DNA of 64,000 bases from Negativibacillus massiliensis (lineage in GTDB: Bacteria > Bacillota > Clostridia > Oscillospirales > Ruminococcaceae). Both the position numbers and the translations under genes were made by a program. Of the stretch, positions 34,200 to 43,263 are shown piece after piece. The DNA is taken from contig NZ_FTRU01000008.1 of assembly GCF_900148495.1 (NCBI RefSeq), positions 744,001 through 808,000 of the forward strand, written 5' to 3'. The notes below the pieces were generated by a model, which saw only the letters and a program-made list of their open reading frames with translations, was not told the DNA's origin and searched no databases. Each line of letters begins with the position of its first letter. The first letter of the stretch is position 1.

Positions 34200-36695
34200 T
34201 TAAGAAAGAGATTCGAGTGTGGAATAAAGAATATTCAGATCGATCGGCTTGGAGATGTGGGCATTCATACCGGCAGCCATCGTTTCAGCAATATCTTCCG
34301 AGAAAGCATTGGCGGTTACCGCAATAATCGGAATGGATTTTGCATCTTCACGCGGCAGGGAACGAATCTGTTTGGTTGCTTCGCATCCGCCCATGACCGG
34401 CATCTGCATATCCATCAGGATAAAGTCAAAAGTACCCTGTTCGGAAGAGGAGAAGAGGTCAACGGCTTCTTTTCCGTTCCATGCTTGAGTAACATGAATG
34501 TTTTTGATGGTAAGGATCTCGGTGGCAATTTCCATATTGATTTCGTTATCCTCCACCAAAAGAACGTGTTTTCCTTCCAACTGATACTGTTCGGATGATT
34601 TTGCTTTTTCAGTATCGTGATTCTGGTTTTGTTCCAGATAAAGAGGAAGTGTTACTGTAAAGACAGAACCTTTTCCAAGTTCACTCTCAACATTGATTTC
34701 GCCATCCATCTGCATGATCAGATTTTGAATAATCGGCATGCCAAGTCCGGTACCGGAAACATTTTTTGCACCAAAGCGGACATCGCGTTCAAACGGAATA
34801 AACAGTTTTTCCAAAAAATCTTTGTCCATACCAACACCGGTATCACTGACAATAATTTGGAAATCGGAGTATCCGCTTCCTTCGTGTGGAATTTCGCGGA
34901 CAGTGACATCGATGTGGTCACCGGGGAGGGTATACTTAATTGCATTGGACAAAAGGTTGTTCAAAATCTGCTGGATGCGGAACCAGTCACCAATGACAAC
35001 TTTGTTTTGAATCTCAAATTTGCTGGAAAAATGCTTTTCATTTTTTTGCGCTTGAATCTCAAAGATGGAGAACAGTTCCTGCATATCCTGCTGGATTGGG
35101 AAAGAAGCTTTGTTCAGTTCCAGTTTACCCTGTTCCAAACGAGAAATTTCAAGGATGTCATTGATCAGTCCCAACAGATGTTTGCTGGAGAGATTGATTT
35201 TCTGCAGATATTCCTTGATCTTATCCGGAGAGGACAGATGGTTGGAAGCAAGTTCGGAAAGACCGATAATCGCATTCAGCGGGGTACGCATGTCATGCGA
35301 CATATTGGAGAAGAACATATTCTTTGTTTTAGCAATTTCCTGGCTGGTTTTCAAAGAATCCTGCAACAGTTTGTTGTAATTGAGCTGTGCCTGTTTTTCT
35401 TCTTCAATGTCGCGGAAACAGAGGATAACCTCGTTTGGTCGAAGTGATTCATCAAATAGCATTCGAATATTAACCCAGCGATACTGGTCGTTAAACAAAC
35501 GCTGGAAGTCACCGCCAAAGTTCTTGACACGCTTTTTGACTAGCTCACGAATATTTTGCAAAGAAAAAGTTTGCTCAATATCATGGTAGACATCTGCTTG
35601 AGTAATATCCTTGAGTGTGTGCAGAAAGTCCATATATGTTCCTTTTTCAGGGAGGTTCTGGCGGACATAATCAGATGCTTTGATGATGGTATAAGTGCCC
35701 TGTTCTACATTGACTAAATACAGTGCATAATAAGAATTGCCCAATACACGGACAACATCGTTGGTCAATTTTACTTTTTGGTTTAAATGCCAATCCCGAA
35801 CAAGAAATAGAACGGATAGAATCGAAATAAATGCAATAGAAGAAAGGTAGAAAATAGAGATTTTTTCAGTACCTCTCAACAGGTAATCGTAAGGGATAGT
35901 GATGACAGAGTACCATCCATTTGGAGTCACACTGTAGTATACGCCACGCTTTTCACCATCTGGATCAGTAACGTAAGAAGAGGAAACATCGTGAAGTCCC
36001 TTTTTTATTTCTGAAAATAACTCTTCGGTATAAGAGTCAAAATCGGAAATTTCAGATTTATCAAATCCATTGTAATGCAGGAGAAATCCCTGAGAATCAA
36101 ACAGGAAGTATCGACTGCCTTCTGGAAGGGAATCCATACTTGACCATCCGCTAAACTGTTCCGGGTAGATATCCACTGCGACAACAGCATCCGTACTTCC
36201 AACGCGCATTGCCATAGTAAAGGTGGGGGTGTTCAAACGCTGGTCGATATAGGTGGGGGTATAGATGATTTTACGGTTTGCTTCTATTGCCATCTGGTAC
36301 CAATTTGTTTGAGTTGGGTCGATCACTTCATCTCCTTCCCAATAGGTTGCACCGGCTATTTTTCCGTATACTGCGGCATATATTTCAATTCCTTTGATTT
36401 CAGTGGTTTCCTCAATGTAATCCTGATAATCGGACAGCCATTGTCTGATGACCGAAATATCATCCTGCTGCTCTAATCGTATATGGACGGCTGTTGCAGC
36501 ATTGGTTAAAATAGTAGCGTATTCATTCAGATAAACGTCTTCCTGCATCGAGTAACCTGCTGCAATTTCTGAACCTAAAATTTGTGCGTTATCCAGAAGA
36601 GAGGTGCGCATCATATGTAAACTGAATCCAGAAAAAAGAACAAGAAAGAAAAGTAACAGGAATACTCCTATATTATTTTGTCGCTTTTTGGTCAA
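34200..36695 (-). CDS. Hybrid sensor histidine kinase with receiver domain
   Basis: An 831-residue membrane kinase. A first hydrophobic segment (about 8-28) and a second (about 280-300) bracket a large external sensor region with dCache-like character. Then come a PAS-like section, HisKA with SNMSHDMRTPLNAIIG, N-box LNNLLSNAIKYT, G1 DTGVGMD, G2 GTGLGMP, and a C-terminal receiver (VLLVEDNEIN, phosphoacceptor in FILMDMQMPVMGG). The TTG start at 36695 has GAGGGTGA 5 bases upstream; a GTG lies 30 bases earlier. No DNA-binding partner is next to it, so it probably works through a separate phosphotransfer or output protein. Confidence 0.92.
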   Translation of the reverse strand: MTKKRQNNIGVFLLLFFLVLFSGFSLHMMRTSLLDNAQILGSEIAAGYSMQEDVYLNEYATILTNAATAVHIRLEQQDDISVIRQWLSDYQDYIEETTEIKGIEIYAAVYGKIAGATYWEGDEVIDPTQTNWYQMAIEANRKIIYTPTYIDQRLNTPTFTMAMRVGSTDAVVAVDIYPEQFSGWSSMDSLPEGSRYFLFDSQGFLLHYNGFDKSEISDFDSYTEELFSEIKKGLHDVSSSYVTDPDGEKRGVYYSVTPNGWYSVITIPYDYLLRGTEKISIFYLSSIAFISILSVLFLVRDWHLNQKVKLTNDVVRVLGNSYYALYLVNVEQGTYTIIKASDYVRQNLPEKGTYMDFLHTLKDITQADVYHDIEQTFSLQNIRELVKKRVKNFGGDFQRLFNDQYRWVNIRMLFDESLRPNEVILCFRDIEEEKQAQLNYNKLLQDSLKTSQEIAKTKNMFFSNMSHDMRTPLNAIIGLSELASNHLSSPDKIKEYLQKINLSSKHLLGLINDILEISRLEQGKLELNKASFPIQQDMQELFSIFEIQAQKNEKHFSSKFEIQNKVVIGDWFRIQQILNNLLSNAIKYTLPGDHIDVTVREIPHEGSGYSDFQIIVSDTGVGMDKDFLEKLFIPFERDVRFGAKNVSGTGLGMPIIQNLIMQMDGEINVESELGKGSVFTVTLPLYLEQNQNHDTEKAKSSEQYQLEGKHVLLVEDNEINMEIATEILTIKNIHVTQAWNGKEAVDLFSSSEQGTFDFILMDMQMPVMGGCEATKQIRSLPREDAKSIPIIAVTANAFSEDIAETMAAGMNAHISKPIDLNILYSTLESLS

Positions 36696-36731
36696 TTTAA
36701 TCACCCTCAAACATAAAAGTTTCACAAAATG

Positions 36732-36760
36732 ATTATAACATATTCTATCATATCAAACAA
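36732..36760 (-). promoter_or_regulatory. Promoter of the hybrid kinase gene
   Basis: On the minus strand TTGTTT (36760-36755) and a perfect TATAAT (36737-36732) are 17 bases apart. It lies between the terminator of the transglutaminase gene and the kinase start. Confidence 0.65.
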
Positions 36761-36761
36761 G

Positions 36762-36806
36762 CACAAAATAACAGGCGGTACTGTATAAGCAGTACCGCCT
36801 GAAAAA
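36762..36806 (-). terminator. Terminator after the transglutaminase gene
   Basis: CAGGCGGTACTG pairs with CAGTACCGCCTG (12 bp) around a six-base loop; on the minus strand it is followed by TTATTTTG. It ends the pepA-cutC-transglutaminase transcript. Confidence 0.85.
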
Positions 36807-36812
36807 TAGGAA

Positions 36813-39395
36813 TTATTCAGAAAGAATCTTGATGAGCAGGTCGCCCATACCAACGTTATAACCGCTGGTTGCAAAGATACCGTTGAGGCCTGGTTTGGTG
36901 ACAACGATAAGTGGGAGTTTATCCGGATCAACATACATTCTTCTTGCAATGGAAGAAACGTTTTCACGGAAGTCATCGTAGCAGATGGTAACGTTTGGCA
37001 GCAGTTCAAGCGCTTTTGCCAAGGTGTGATTTTTCTTTGCTTCATCGCTGCGGATGATAAAGACAAGCTGTGCATCCAAAGCATTGTAGCGGACATGATG
37101 TTCGATCAGCTCGTTGAGAATGTGCTCAGTTGGTTCCTTGCCCTCTTCCAGCCAGAACAGGATGTTTGCTTTGCCAGCAGTCAGTTTTTCTGCTTCGATC
37201 TTGCCGCCATCTTTGTCCTTCAGGGAGAATGGCAGGATGTCCATATTCTCGAGCATATCAGAGATCTTGGTGTCGCGCAGACGGATAGTCAGGTTGTTTG
37301 CATGACCTTCGCCGACAGTAAAGCGATATTCCTTGGTGAACAAGCTTCCATTTGGCATTCTCTTTGCAGTGATCAGGCGGTAAGCACCCGGAGCCAGATC
37401 CAGCAGAACCTTGCCGTCAGCCCATTCTCTTTCGCTCAGGTCCAGAGTATTGTAGATGCCGTCGTGCAGGATGCCGAGGCTCCAGTTCTGGAAATATACC
37501 CACTTGGTATCATCGCCGGAAACAACAGTGAATGGGAGAGTTTTTGCCTTGTTTGCTTTTTCTACGTTGTGGAATGCACCATCACGGTAGAACTGAATTG
37601 CTTTGGTTTCTGGATTCAGTCTTGCAGGAACACCCAGAGTACGGCAGACAGCAACAAACAGAACCTTCTTGGACAGATAGGAACCGTAGCCAACCTTCAT
37701 GATCTTGTCCGGAGCAGCAATCAGAGTGCTGTATTCGCGGCTATCATTGGAAGATACGTGTTCCAGAATCCAGTTCCACAGAGCTTCCGGATCTGCAATG
37801 AATGCTTTCTTCTGTGCTTCATCAAAGGAAGCGGACAGAGCTGCTCTCCATGCAGTCAGTTTTTCGTTGGAAACACGAGGGGAGAGGACGTATGGAACAT
37901 AGATGTCTTCTGGCAGATCACCCTGTGGGCAAGCTTCTGCCAGGTGGCTTTCCAGTACATCAGCGCACAGGTCGGTCTTATCCTTTACAGTCAGGACATT
38001 CAGCAGTTTTGCTCTGAGTTCACGGTTTGCATCATCAGAAGCAGCCTTGAGGAATTTTTCTACCTCGGAAGCGTTGCCTTTTGCGTCAAACAGTGCTTTT
38101 GCAGCGTATTCAGCGCAGACACCGTTTAAGGAAAGAGCAGCTGCAGCTTTTGCAGCGGAATCTTCGGTATGGTAGTTACCTTCTTTTTTGTGCAGCAGAT
38201 CAGCAGCAGCGTCAAATTTTCTCTGCTGGGTTGCTTTCTGCTCATCGGTCAGGCGAACAGCAAACTTCATATTGTCCTTTGGTGGAACAACATCATATTC
38301 TTCGCCGTTCAATTCCTCGGTCTGGCTGTCGGATGCCTTGGAGAAGTCGATTACAACCGATGGCTCTTTTCTGGAATCTACAAGACGGGTAACAAATTTG
38401 CCGTCTTTGACAGCATGGATATGTAAATCGCCCAGACCCAGAGTGATTGAAGCCTCACCGTTAGCATCGGAGATGAGAGTGGAAATCGGGAAGAATTCGG
38501 AGTAGTTGAGCAGTTCAATGCGGACTGCAACACCTTCTACCGGTTTGCCGTTATCTACAACTTTAACCGAGAAGGTCTGAGTGTCAGCATAGCGTTTGAG
38601 TTCGTTACAGATGGTGGTCAGACCTTCGTGGGTAACGATCTCTTCGTTTTCTACATAGTCGGAGAACATACGGCTGTGGATGATCATTGCACGAGAAGCA
38701 GCAGCGGTGAACCAGCCTTTGTCCAGAACTTCTTCCGGTTCGCATGCGCCGAGGTAATGCCAGTCACCATCGCACCATACTTCGATCCATGCATGGTTGT
38801 CATCACAATGAGGCCATCTTGGGGTGTAGATCTGACGGGTTGGGATACCAACACTGCGGAATACAGTGGTAGCAAAGGTGGATTCTTCACCGCAGCGGCC
38901 ATAAGCACAGCGCAGAACGGTCAGTGGGTTTGCAGTACGCTCGTCGGTCAGACGGTAGGTAGCATTTTCAAAGCACCAGTAGTTGAGTTCCAGAGCAGCT
39001 TCCTTCATGCTGGAGGTTTTGCCGGCATTCACCAGTCGCGGCCAGCACAGATTATAGAAGTCGCGGCGGCAGTCCACGATATCTTCGTTGTTGATGCGGT
39101 AGTAGAGAACATGGTTTAAGAAGATATCCTCTGGAATATCTTTGCACCATGGTGTGTTTTCACGCAGAAAGAGTGCATGATCAACATATTTTAAGAAAAG
39201 GGAAAAATCATAGTTTGCGATATCGCTGATTGGCATAGTGCCATACAGATATTTCATGCAAACCTTCTGATTGTCATTGCACTGATTGAGATTTTCCAGA
39301 ATTTCCTGTTCACGGCCGCCGAAGTAAGGACGGGCAGCCTGAAAATACTGTTCTGCTTTTTCGCAGAGCAGGGAAGAAAACGATACATTGGACAT
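36813..39395 (-). CDS. Multidomain transglutaminase-like protein
   Basis: An 860-residue protein with no signal peptide. Residues about 150-240 are a transglutaminase core with the catalytic Cys in GRCGEESTFATT and His in CDDNHAWIEVW. About 285-355 is a beta-sandwich of the carboxypeptidase-regulatory type (VEGVAVRIEL ... ANGEASITLGLGDLHIHA). A second core-like stretch, GYGSYLSKKVLFVAVCRTLG then VPARL, has Gly where the first has Cys. The last 120 residues, with NILFWLEEGKEPTEHIL and LPLIVV, look like a thioredoxin fold without CxxC. SD spacing favours the ATG at 39395 over 39404. Substrate unknown. Confidence 0.8.
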   Translation of the reverse strand: MSNVSFSSLLCEKAEQYFQAARPYFGGREQEILENLNQCNDNQKVCMKYLYGTMPISDIANYDFSLFLKYVDHALFLRENTPWCKDIPEDIFLNHVLYYRINNEDIVDCRRDFYNLCWPRLVNAGKTSSMKEAALELNYWCFENATYRLTDERTANPLTVLRCAYGRCGEESTFATTVFRSVGIPTRQIYTPRWPHCDDNHAWIEVWCDGDWHYLGACEPEEVLDKGWFTAAASRAMIIHSRMFSDYVENEEIVTHEGLTTICNELKRYADTQTFSVKVVDNGKPVEGVAVRIELLNYSEFFPISTLISDANGEASITLGLGDLHIHAVKDGKFVTRLVDSRKEPSVVIDFSKASDSQTEELNGEEYDVVPPKDNMKFAVRLTDEQKATQQRKFDAAADLLHKKEGNYHTEDSAAKAAAALSLNGVCAEYAAKALFDAKGNASEVEKFLKAASDDANRELRAKLLNVLTVKDKTDLCADVLESHLAEACPQGDLPEDIYVPYVLSPRVSNEKLTAWRAALSASFDEAQKKAFIADPEALWNWILEHVSSNDSREYSTLIAAPDKIMKVGYGSYLSKKVLFVAVCRTLGVPARLNPETKAIQFYRDGAFHNVEKANKAKTLPFTVVSGDDTKWVYFQNWSLGILHDGIYNTLDLSEREWADGKVLLDLAPGAYRLITAKRMPNGSLFTKEYRFTVGEGHANNLTIRLRDTKISDMLENMDILPFSLKDKDGGKIEAEKLTAGKANILFWLEEGKEPTEHILNELIEHHVRYNALDAQLVFIIRSDEAKKNHTLAKALELLPNVTICYDDFRENVSSIARRMYVDPDKLPLIVVTKPGLNGIFATSGYNVGMGDLLIKILSE

Positions 39396-39439
39396 AATGA
39401 GCATCTCCTGTTCCTGAGGTGATTTTCATGTATTAAGAT

Positions 39440-40192
39440 TTATTTGCAAACGCGGTCAAGAACTTCTCTTGCTTTTCTGATCTCTTCCGCACTTGTCTGC
39501 CAGAGAGTGTATTCGCTGACCAGTGGAAGACCCATGCTGACATCATCCTTGCGGTAGATCATTGGGCTGTCCAGAGTGATCTTGCCGGACATGTGGAAGG
39601 TGGTTGCGCCGGTCAGAGGAGCCAGTTCTTCGATGACACTTGCTTTGACGCCGCTGCCAATCATGATATCGATATCATTGCCAGCTTCCTTTACTAAGGT
39701 GCACAGAAGGTCTTTTCCTTCCATAGCGGTGTTTTTCTGTCCGGAGGTGAGGATGGTGCTGATGTGCAGATCCTTTGCCTGCTGGAGAGCTGCCATTGGA
39801 TCGACGCAGACATCGAATGCACGATGCATGGTGACCTTCATGTCGCCTGCTTCTTCCATCAGGATTGCCATTTGCTCCAGATTGAGAGTTCCGTCTGGTT
39901 TGAGGATACCGATTACAACGCCATCAGCGCCTGCTTCACGGAACATCTTGACATCGCGGCGGATGATCTCGAATTCCTCGTCGGAGTAGCAGAAGTCGCC
40001 GAATCTTGGACGGATAATTGGATTGATGAGGATGTCGCATTTTTCACGGATGCGATGATAAAGATTGATGTCAGGAGTTGTGCCGCCGATAATCAGGTTT
40101 GCACACAGTTCCAAACGGTCTGCGCCGCCTTCCTTTGCAGCAACAGCAGATTCAACGGTGTCAACACAACACTCCAGCAATGGTTTTTTCAT
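39440..40192 (-). CDS. cutC: CutC family protein
   Basis: A 250-residue TIM-barrel protein of the CutC family, historically tied to copper homeostasis but without a settled enzymatic role. Family features are LECCVDTVESAVAAKEGGAD near the N terminus, RLELCANL, MIRPRFGDFCYS-type sequence (here PIIRPRFGDFCYSDEEFE), and MHRAFDVCVDP. It lies 18 bases from the aminopeptidase gene on the same strand, so it is likely cotranscribed. AAAGGAGGG precedes the start on the minus strand. Confidence 0.92.
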   Translation of the reverse strand: MKKPLLECCVDTVESAVAAKEGGADRLELCANLIIGGTTPDINLYHRIREKCDILINPIIRPRFGDFCYSDEEFEIIRRDVKMFREAGADGVVIGILKPDGTLNLEQMAILMEEAGDMKVTMHRAFDVCVDPMAALQQAKDLHISTILTSGQKNTAMEGKDLLCTLVKEAGNDIDIMIGSGVKASVIEELAPLTGATTFHMSGKITLDSPMIYRKDDVSMGLPLVSEYTLWQTSAEEIRKAREVLDRVCK

Positions 40193-40210
40193 GGGGAAAC
40201 CCCTCCTTTA

Positions 40211-41656
40211 TTAGAATCGGTCCGCCGCAGTAAAGTGACGGTCCATCAGAAAATACATAGTAGCGGCAGAAGCACCGGTTGCGCCCTCGGACTGGAACTC
40301 GTACAGCGGTTTGTCCACACGGGCAACACCAGCGATATCCAGATGAATCCATGGATGATCTTCGGCAAACTCGCGCAGGAACAGTCCGGCAACGATACTG
40401 CCGCAGCCGGAACGGGTGGAATTTGCAAGATCGGCAACGCGGCCATTTACCATTTCGCGGTATTCTTCATCGGTTGGAAGATCGACGTATTTTTCGCTTG
40501 CTCTTGCGCCGGCACGCAGAAGCTCGTCTTCAAAGCAGTCATCATTGGTCATCAGTCCTGCACGTACCTTGCCGTATGCAGCAGCAATGGCACCAGTGAG
40601 GGTAGCAACGTCAACGATACGGTCTGCTTTTTCTACGCGGATTGCATAGGTAATCGCATCAGCCAGAATCATACGGCCCTCTGCGTCGGTGCTGAGGATC
40701 TCAACAGTTTTGCCGTTCATAGCGGTCACAACATCGCCAGGGATGGTGGAGGAATTGGATAGGCGGTTTTCTACAATTGGAACAACGGCAAGAACATTGG
40801 TTTTTGCTTTGTTTTTAGCCAGTGCACAGACTGCCGCAGTGACAGCAGCAGCTCCGCCCATGTCGCCTTTGGTATTGATTAAGCCTTCTCTGGTCTTTAA
40901 GGAATAGCCGCCGGTATCAAGGGTAACACCTTTGCCGACCAGTGCGGTGACTTCCTTGTCATCCGGATTGCCCATATAGCGCAGAACAACAACGCTGCAT
41001 GGATAATCACTGCTCAGTCCGATGCTCAAGAAAAGATTCATATTGAGCTTTTTGGCTTCTTCAATGTCAACCACCTTGACTTCACAGCCGGAAGCTTTGC
41101 CTTCTGCAGCAATCTTTTCTGCTAAGGTAACCGGATTTAATAGGTTTCCAGGCATGTTGACCCAATCTCTTGCCATCATGACACCATCAGCGATATTTGC
41201 CGACTTGTTGACAATTTCCTGAATCTCTGCCTGATGTTCGTCCTCAAAGCCCTGCAGGTATGCCTTAAAATCATACTTTGGCTGTACCTTGCTGTAATGA
41301 CCTTCATAGTGGTACAATCCCAGCATTAAACCGGTGGTGAGGTCGTAGACGCTGTCGATGCCATAAAGGGAAACGATCGGGGAAGCGTCCACCAGATATT
41401 CTTTCTGCTTTAATTTGCGCATCGTTTTGGAAGCGAGCGCTGCAGCGGATTTTACATGGGTGAGTGTCAGATCCTTTTCCTCGCCCAGACCAATCCAGAC
41501 GTGGAGGGTGGATTTGAGGAAGGTATGAAATTCCGAAAAGCGGGAAGCGTCAAAGATGGATAAAATCTGTTTGGACAGACCGCTTTCTGCAAGGGAATCC
41601 TGAAATGCAAAATGTACAACAGCCGAACATTTTTTATGATTGTCTACTAAAATCAT
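40211..41656 (-). CDS. pepA: Leucyl aminopeptidase (M17)
   Basis: A two-metal cytosolic aminopeptidase of family M17, 481 residues from the ATG at 41656, which has GGAGGA 7 bases upstream; an earlier in-frame ATG lies at 41677. Catalytic-site motifs are GKGVTLDTGGYSLK (Lys and Asp ligands), KGDMGGAAAV, and STDAEGRMILADAI (Asp, Glu, Arg). The N-terminal domain of about 170 residues is weakly conserved, as usual. It heads the pepA-cutC-transglutaminase set, all on the minus strand with short gaps, which suggests a peptide-processing theme. Confidence 0.95.
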   Translation of the reverse strand: MILVDNHKKCSAVVHFAFQDSLAESGLSKQILSIFDASRFSEFHTFLKSTLHVWIGLGEEKDLTLTHVKSAAALASKTMRKLKQKEYLVDASPIVSLYGIDSVYDLTTGLMLGLYHYEGHYSKVQPKYDFKAYLQGFEDEHQAEIQEIVNKSANIADGVMMARDWVNMPGNLLNPVTLAEKIAAEGKASGCEVKVVDIEEAKKLNMNLFLSIGLSSDYPCSVVVLRYMGNPDDKEVTALVGKGVTLDTGGYSLKTREGLINTKGDMGGAAAVTAAVCALAKNKAKTNVLAVVPIVENRLSNSSTIPGDVVTAMNGKTVEILSTDAEGRMILADAITYAIRVEKADRIVDVATLTGAIAAAYGKVRAGLMTNDDCFEDELLRAGARASEKYVDLPTDEEYREMVNGRVADLANSTRSGCGSIVAGLFLREFAEDHPWIHLDIAGVARVDKPLYEFQSEGATGASAATMYFLMDRHFTAADRF

Positions 41657-41768
41657 GGCTGATTCCTCCATTTCCAATAAACTGTCAGGAAAACAACTAC
41701 CTTACCTTAAGGATAGCATATTTTTGCACAAAAAGGAATTATTCCTGCAAAAATATTTCCTCTTTTCT

Positions 41769-42698
41769 TTACAGAGAGATCTCACCGGACAGTTTCTGCA
41801 TGCAGTCCACACAGTGTTCCAGATAAATTTTGCGGATGGATGGATATTCTCCCAGACCCTTTAATACAACCTGAGTTTCATATCCGGCAGCTTCAAATAC
41901 CTGCTGCCAGGAATCATCGTCGCCGCTCATATCATTGATAGCGTGGTCACCGGCAACCACCATCAGCGGAGCCAGAACCACCTTTTTGGCATGGATGGCT
42001 TCTACTTCCTTCTTGACAGTTTCCAGATCCGGATAGCCTTCCACAGTACCGATAAAGAAGTTCTTGCAGCCTTCTGCTTTCAGGCGGTAGTCCAAAGCTG
42101 GGTAGGTTGCATTTGCAGGATGTTCGGTGCCGTGACCCATCAGGACCAGAGCAGTATCCGGCTGAATATCGGAAAATTCTTCCCGCAGTGCACGGGTAAC
42201 CTTTGGATAATCCTCAAATGAGGTGAGCAGCGGCCAGCCGCAGACAATATTTGCAAAACGTCCTTTCCAGGAGTCTACCTCTTTGCGGACATCGTCAAAC
42301 TCAAATCCGTTCATCACATGGGTCGGCTGACAGATAACGGTGCCAAATCCTTCGTCAAACAGTTTTTGCAGTGCCTGTTTGACCGAATCGATTTCGATGC
42401 CGTCGCGCTCTTTTAATTTGCGGATGATCATACCGCTGGTGAAGGCACGGCGCACTTCAAAGTCAGGAAACGCGCGGCGAAAATCTTCTTCAATGGCACC
42501 GATTGTTTTTTCTCGGGTTTCCTCATAGCTTGTACCAAAGCTCACAACCAAAATGGCTTTTTTGCTGTGGTCCGGTTTGGAAGGAACAATCGGCAGTTCC
42601 AGTGCAGGAGCCTGTTGTTTTGTTTTGTCTTTTTTTACGGCAGCCACACACAGTCCGGCAACTGCAGAAGCAAGAGCAAGTCCAAATAATTTCTTCAA
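41769..42698 (-). CDS. cbiK: CbiK-type sirohydrochlorin cobaltochelatase with signal/anchor
   Basis: A 309-residue type II chelatase that inserts cobalt (or iron) into sirohydrochlorin. Motifs are ILVVSFGTSYEETRE, ICQPTHVMNGFEFD with one active-site His, and LVLMGHGTEHPAN with another; APLMVVAGDHAINDM follows. Unlike cytosolic CbiK it starts with KLFGLALASAVAGLCVAAV, a signal or anchor, followed by a basic linker. The start is TTG at 42698 with GGAGGAAGA 5 bases upstream. No other cobalamin gene is nearby, so the exported enzyme may serve a different tetrapyrrole role, as for periplasmic CbiK of sulfate reducers. Confidence 0.88.
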   Translation of the reverse strand: MKKLFGLALASAVAGLCVAAVKKDKTKQQAPALELPIVPSKPDHSKKAILVVSFGTSYEETREKTIGAIEEDFRRAFPDFEVRRAFTSGMIIRKLKERDGIEIDSVKQALQKLFDEGFGTVICQPTHVMNGFEFDDVRKEVDSWKGRFANIVCGWPLLTSFEDYPKVTRALREEFSDIQPDTALVLMGHGTEHPANATYPALDYRLKAEGCKNFFIGTVEGYPDLETVKKEVEAIHAKKVVLAPLMVVAGDHAINDMSGDDDSWQQVFEAAGYETQVVLKGLGEYPSIRKIYLEHCVDCMQKLSGEISL

Positions 42699-42739
42699 GA
42701 TAATCTTCCTCCATTTCTTTGGGAGTTCATTTCCTAATG

Positions 42740-42768
42740 ACTATACCATGAATTATAAATTTCCACAA
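42740..42768 (-). promoter_or_regulatory. Promoter of cbiK
   Basis: Minus strand: TTGTGG (42768-42763), 17 bases, then TATAGT (42745-42740) with a TG one base upstream (extended -10). The -35 lies in one arm of the hairpin TTCCACAA/TTGTGGAA (42761-42781), which is shared with the divergent promoter. Confidence 0.6.
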
Positions 42769-42796
42769 GTTTTTTGTGGAAGGAAATGACTTTATA

Positions 42797-42805
42797 TGAT
42801 ATAAT
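42797..42805 (+). promoter_or_regulatory. Extended -10 promoter of the DUF6506 gene
   Basis: TGA-TATAAT with a perfect -10 hexamer; no convincing -35 at 17 bases. It is divergent from the cbiK promoter, about 50 bases away. Confidence 0.5.
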
Positions 42806-42837
42806 GAAAAAAAGACACAAACAGAAAGGTGATTTTG

Positions 42838-43143
42838 ATGAAGTCCAAGAAGAAATTTGCAATGATGATGATGGATGCACAGTACGATACCAAGCGAGAC
42901 TATGCTGTGTTTGAGACCGAGGAGGTCGAGACCCACATGATCACTGTAAATTCCCCGGAGCAGGCAGTCCAGATGGCAAAAGAACTTGCAGAGCAGGGCT
43001 TTGGCGCAATTGAAGTGTGCGGGGCATTTGGTGAGGAGCTGGCCCGGAAAATGTACGAAGCAACGGGAAACAAAGTCAGTGTAGGTTATATTGTATGTCC
43101 GCCGGATCAAAAAGAACTGTCCGATCGTTTCTGGCAGGCATAA
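42838..43143 (+). CDS. DUF6506 family protein
   Basis: A 101-residue soluble protein. The N terminus KKKFAMMMMDAQYDTKRD, the central VQMAKELAEQGFGAIEVCGAF and the end GNKVSVGYIVCPPDQKEL fit the DUF6506 family as I recall it; function is unknown. AAAGGTG at 42825-42831 is 6 bases from the ATG. It is divergently transcribed from cbiK with promoters on both sides of one hairpin, which suggests shared control. Confidence 0.72.
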   Translation: MKSKKKFAMMMMDAQYDTKRDYAVFETEEVETHMITVNSPEQAVQMAKELAEQGFGAIEVCGAFGEELARKMYEATGNKVSVGYIVCPPDQKELSDRFWQA

Positions 43144-43173
43144 TGACCTGATAAGGTATTATGATCCAAAGAT

Positions 43174-43208
43174 AAAAAACGCATCCAACCGGGTGCGTTT
43201 TTTCTTTT
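43174..43208 (+). terminator. Terminator after the DUF6506 gene
   Basis: ACGCATCC pairs with GGGTGCGT (one G-U) around AACC, flanked by six A before and six T after. Strong, possibly bidirectional. Confidence 0.88.
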
Positions 43209-43212
43209 GGTG

Positions 43213-43221
43213 TGGTATAAT
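43213..43221 (+). promoter_or_regulatory. Extended -10 promoter of the ABC transporter gene
   Basis: TGG-TATAAT with perfect -10; the -35 position falls in the terminator stem and is poor. About 43 bases lie between it and the ATG. Confidence 0.5.
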
Positions 43222-43263
43222 AGCGCTTGCGATGTGGAAATCCAAAGAGAGAGAAGAGAAAAA

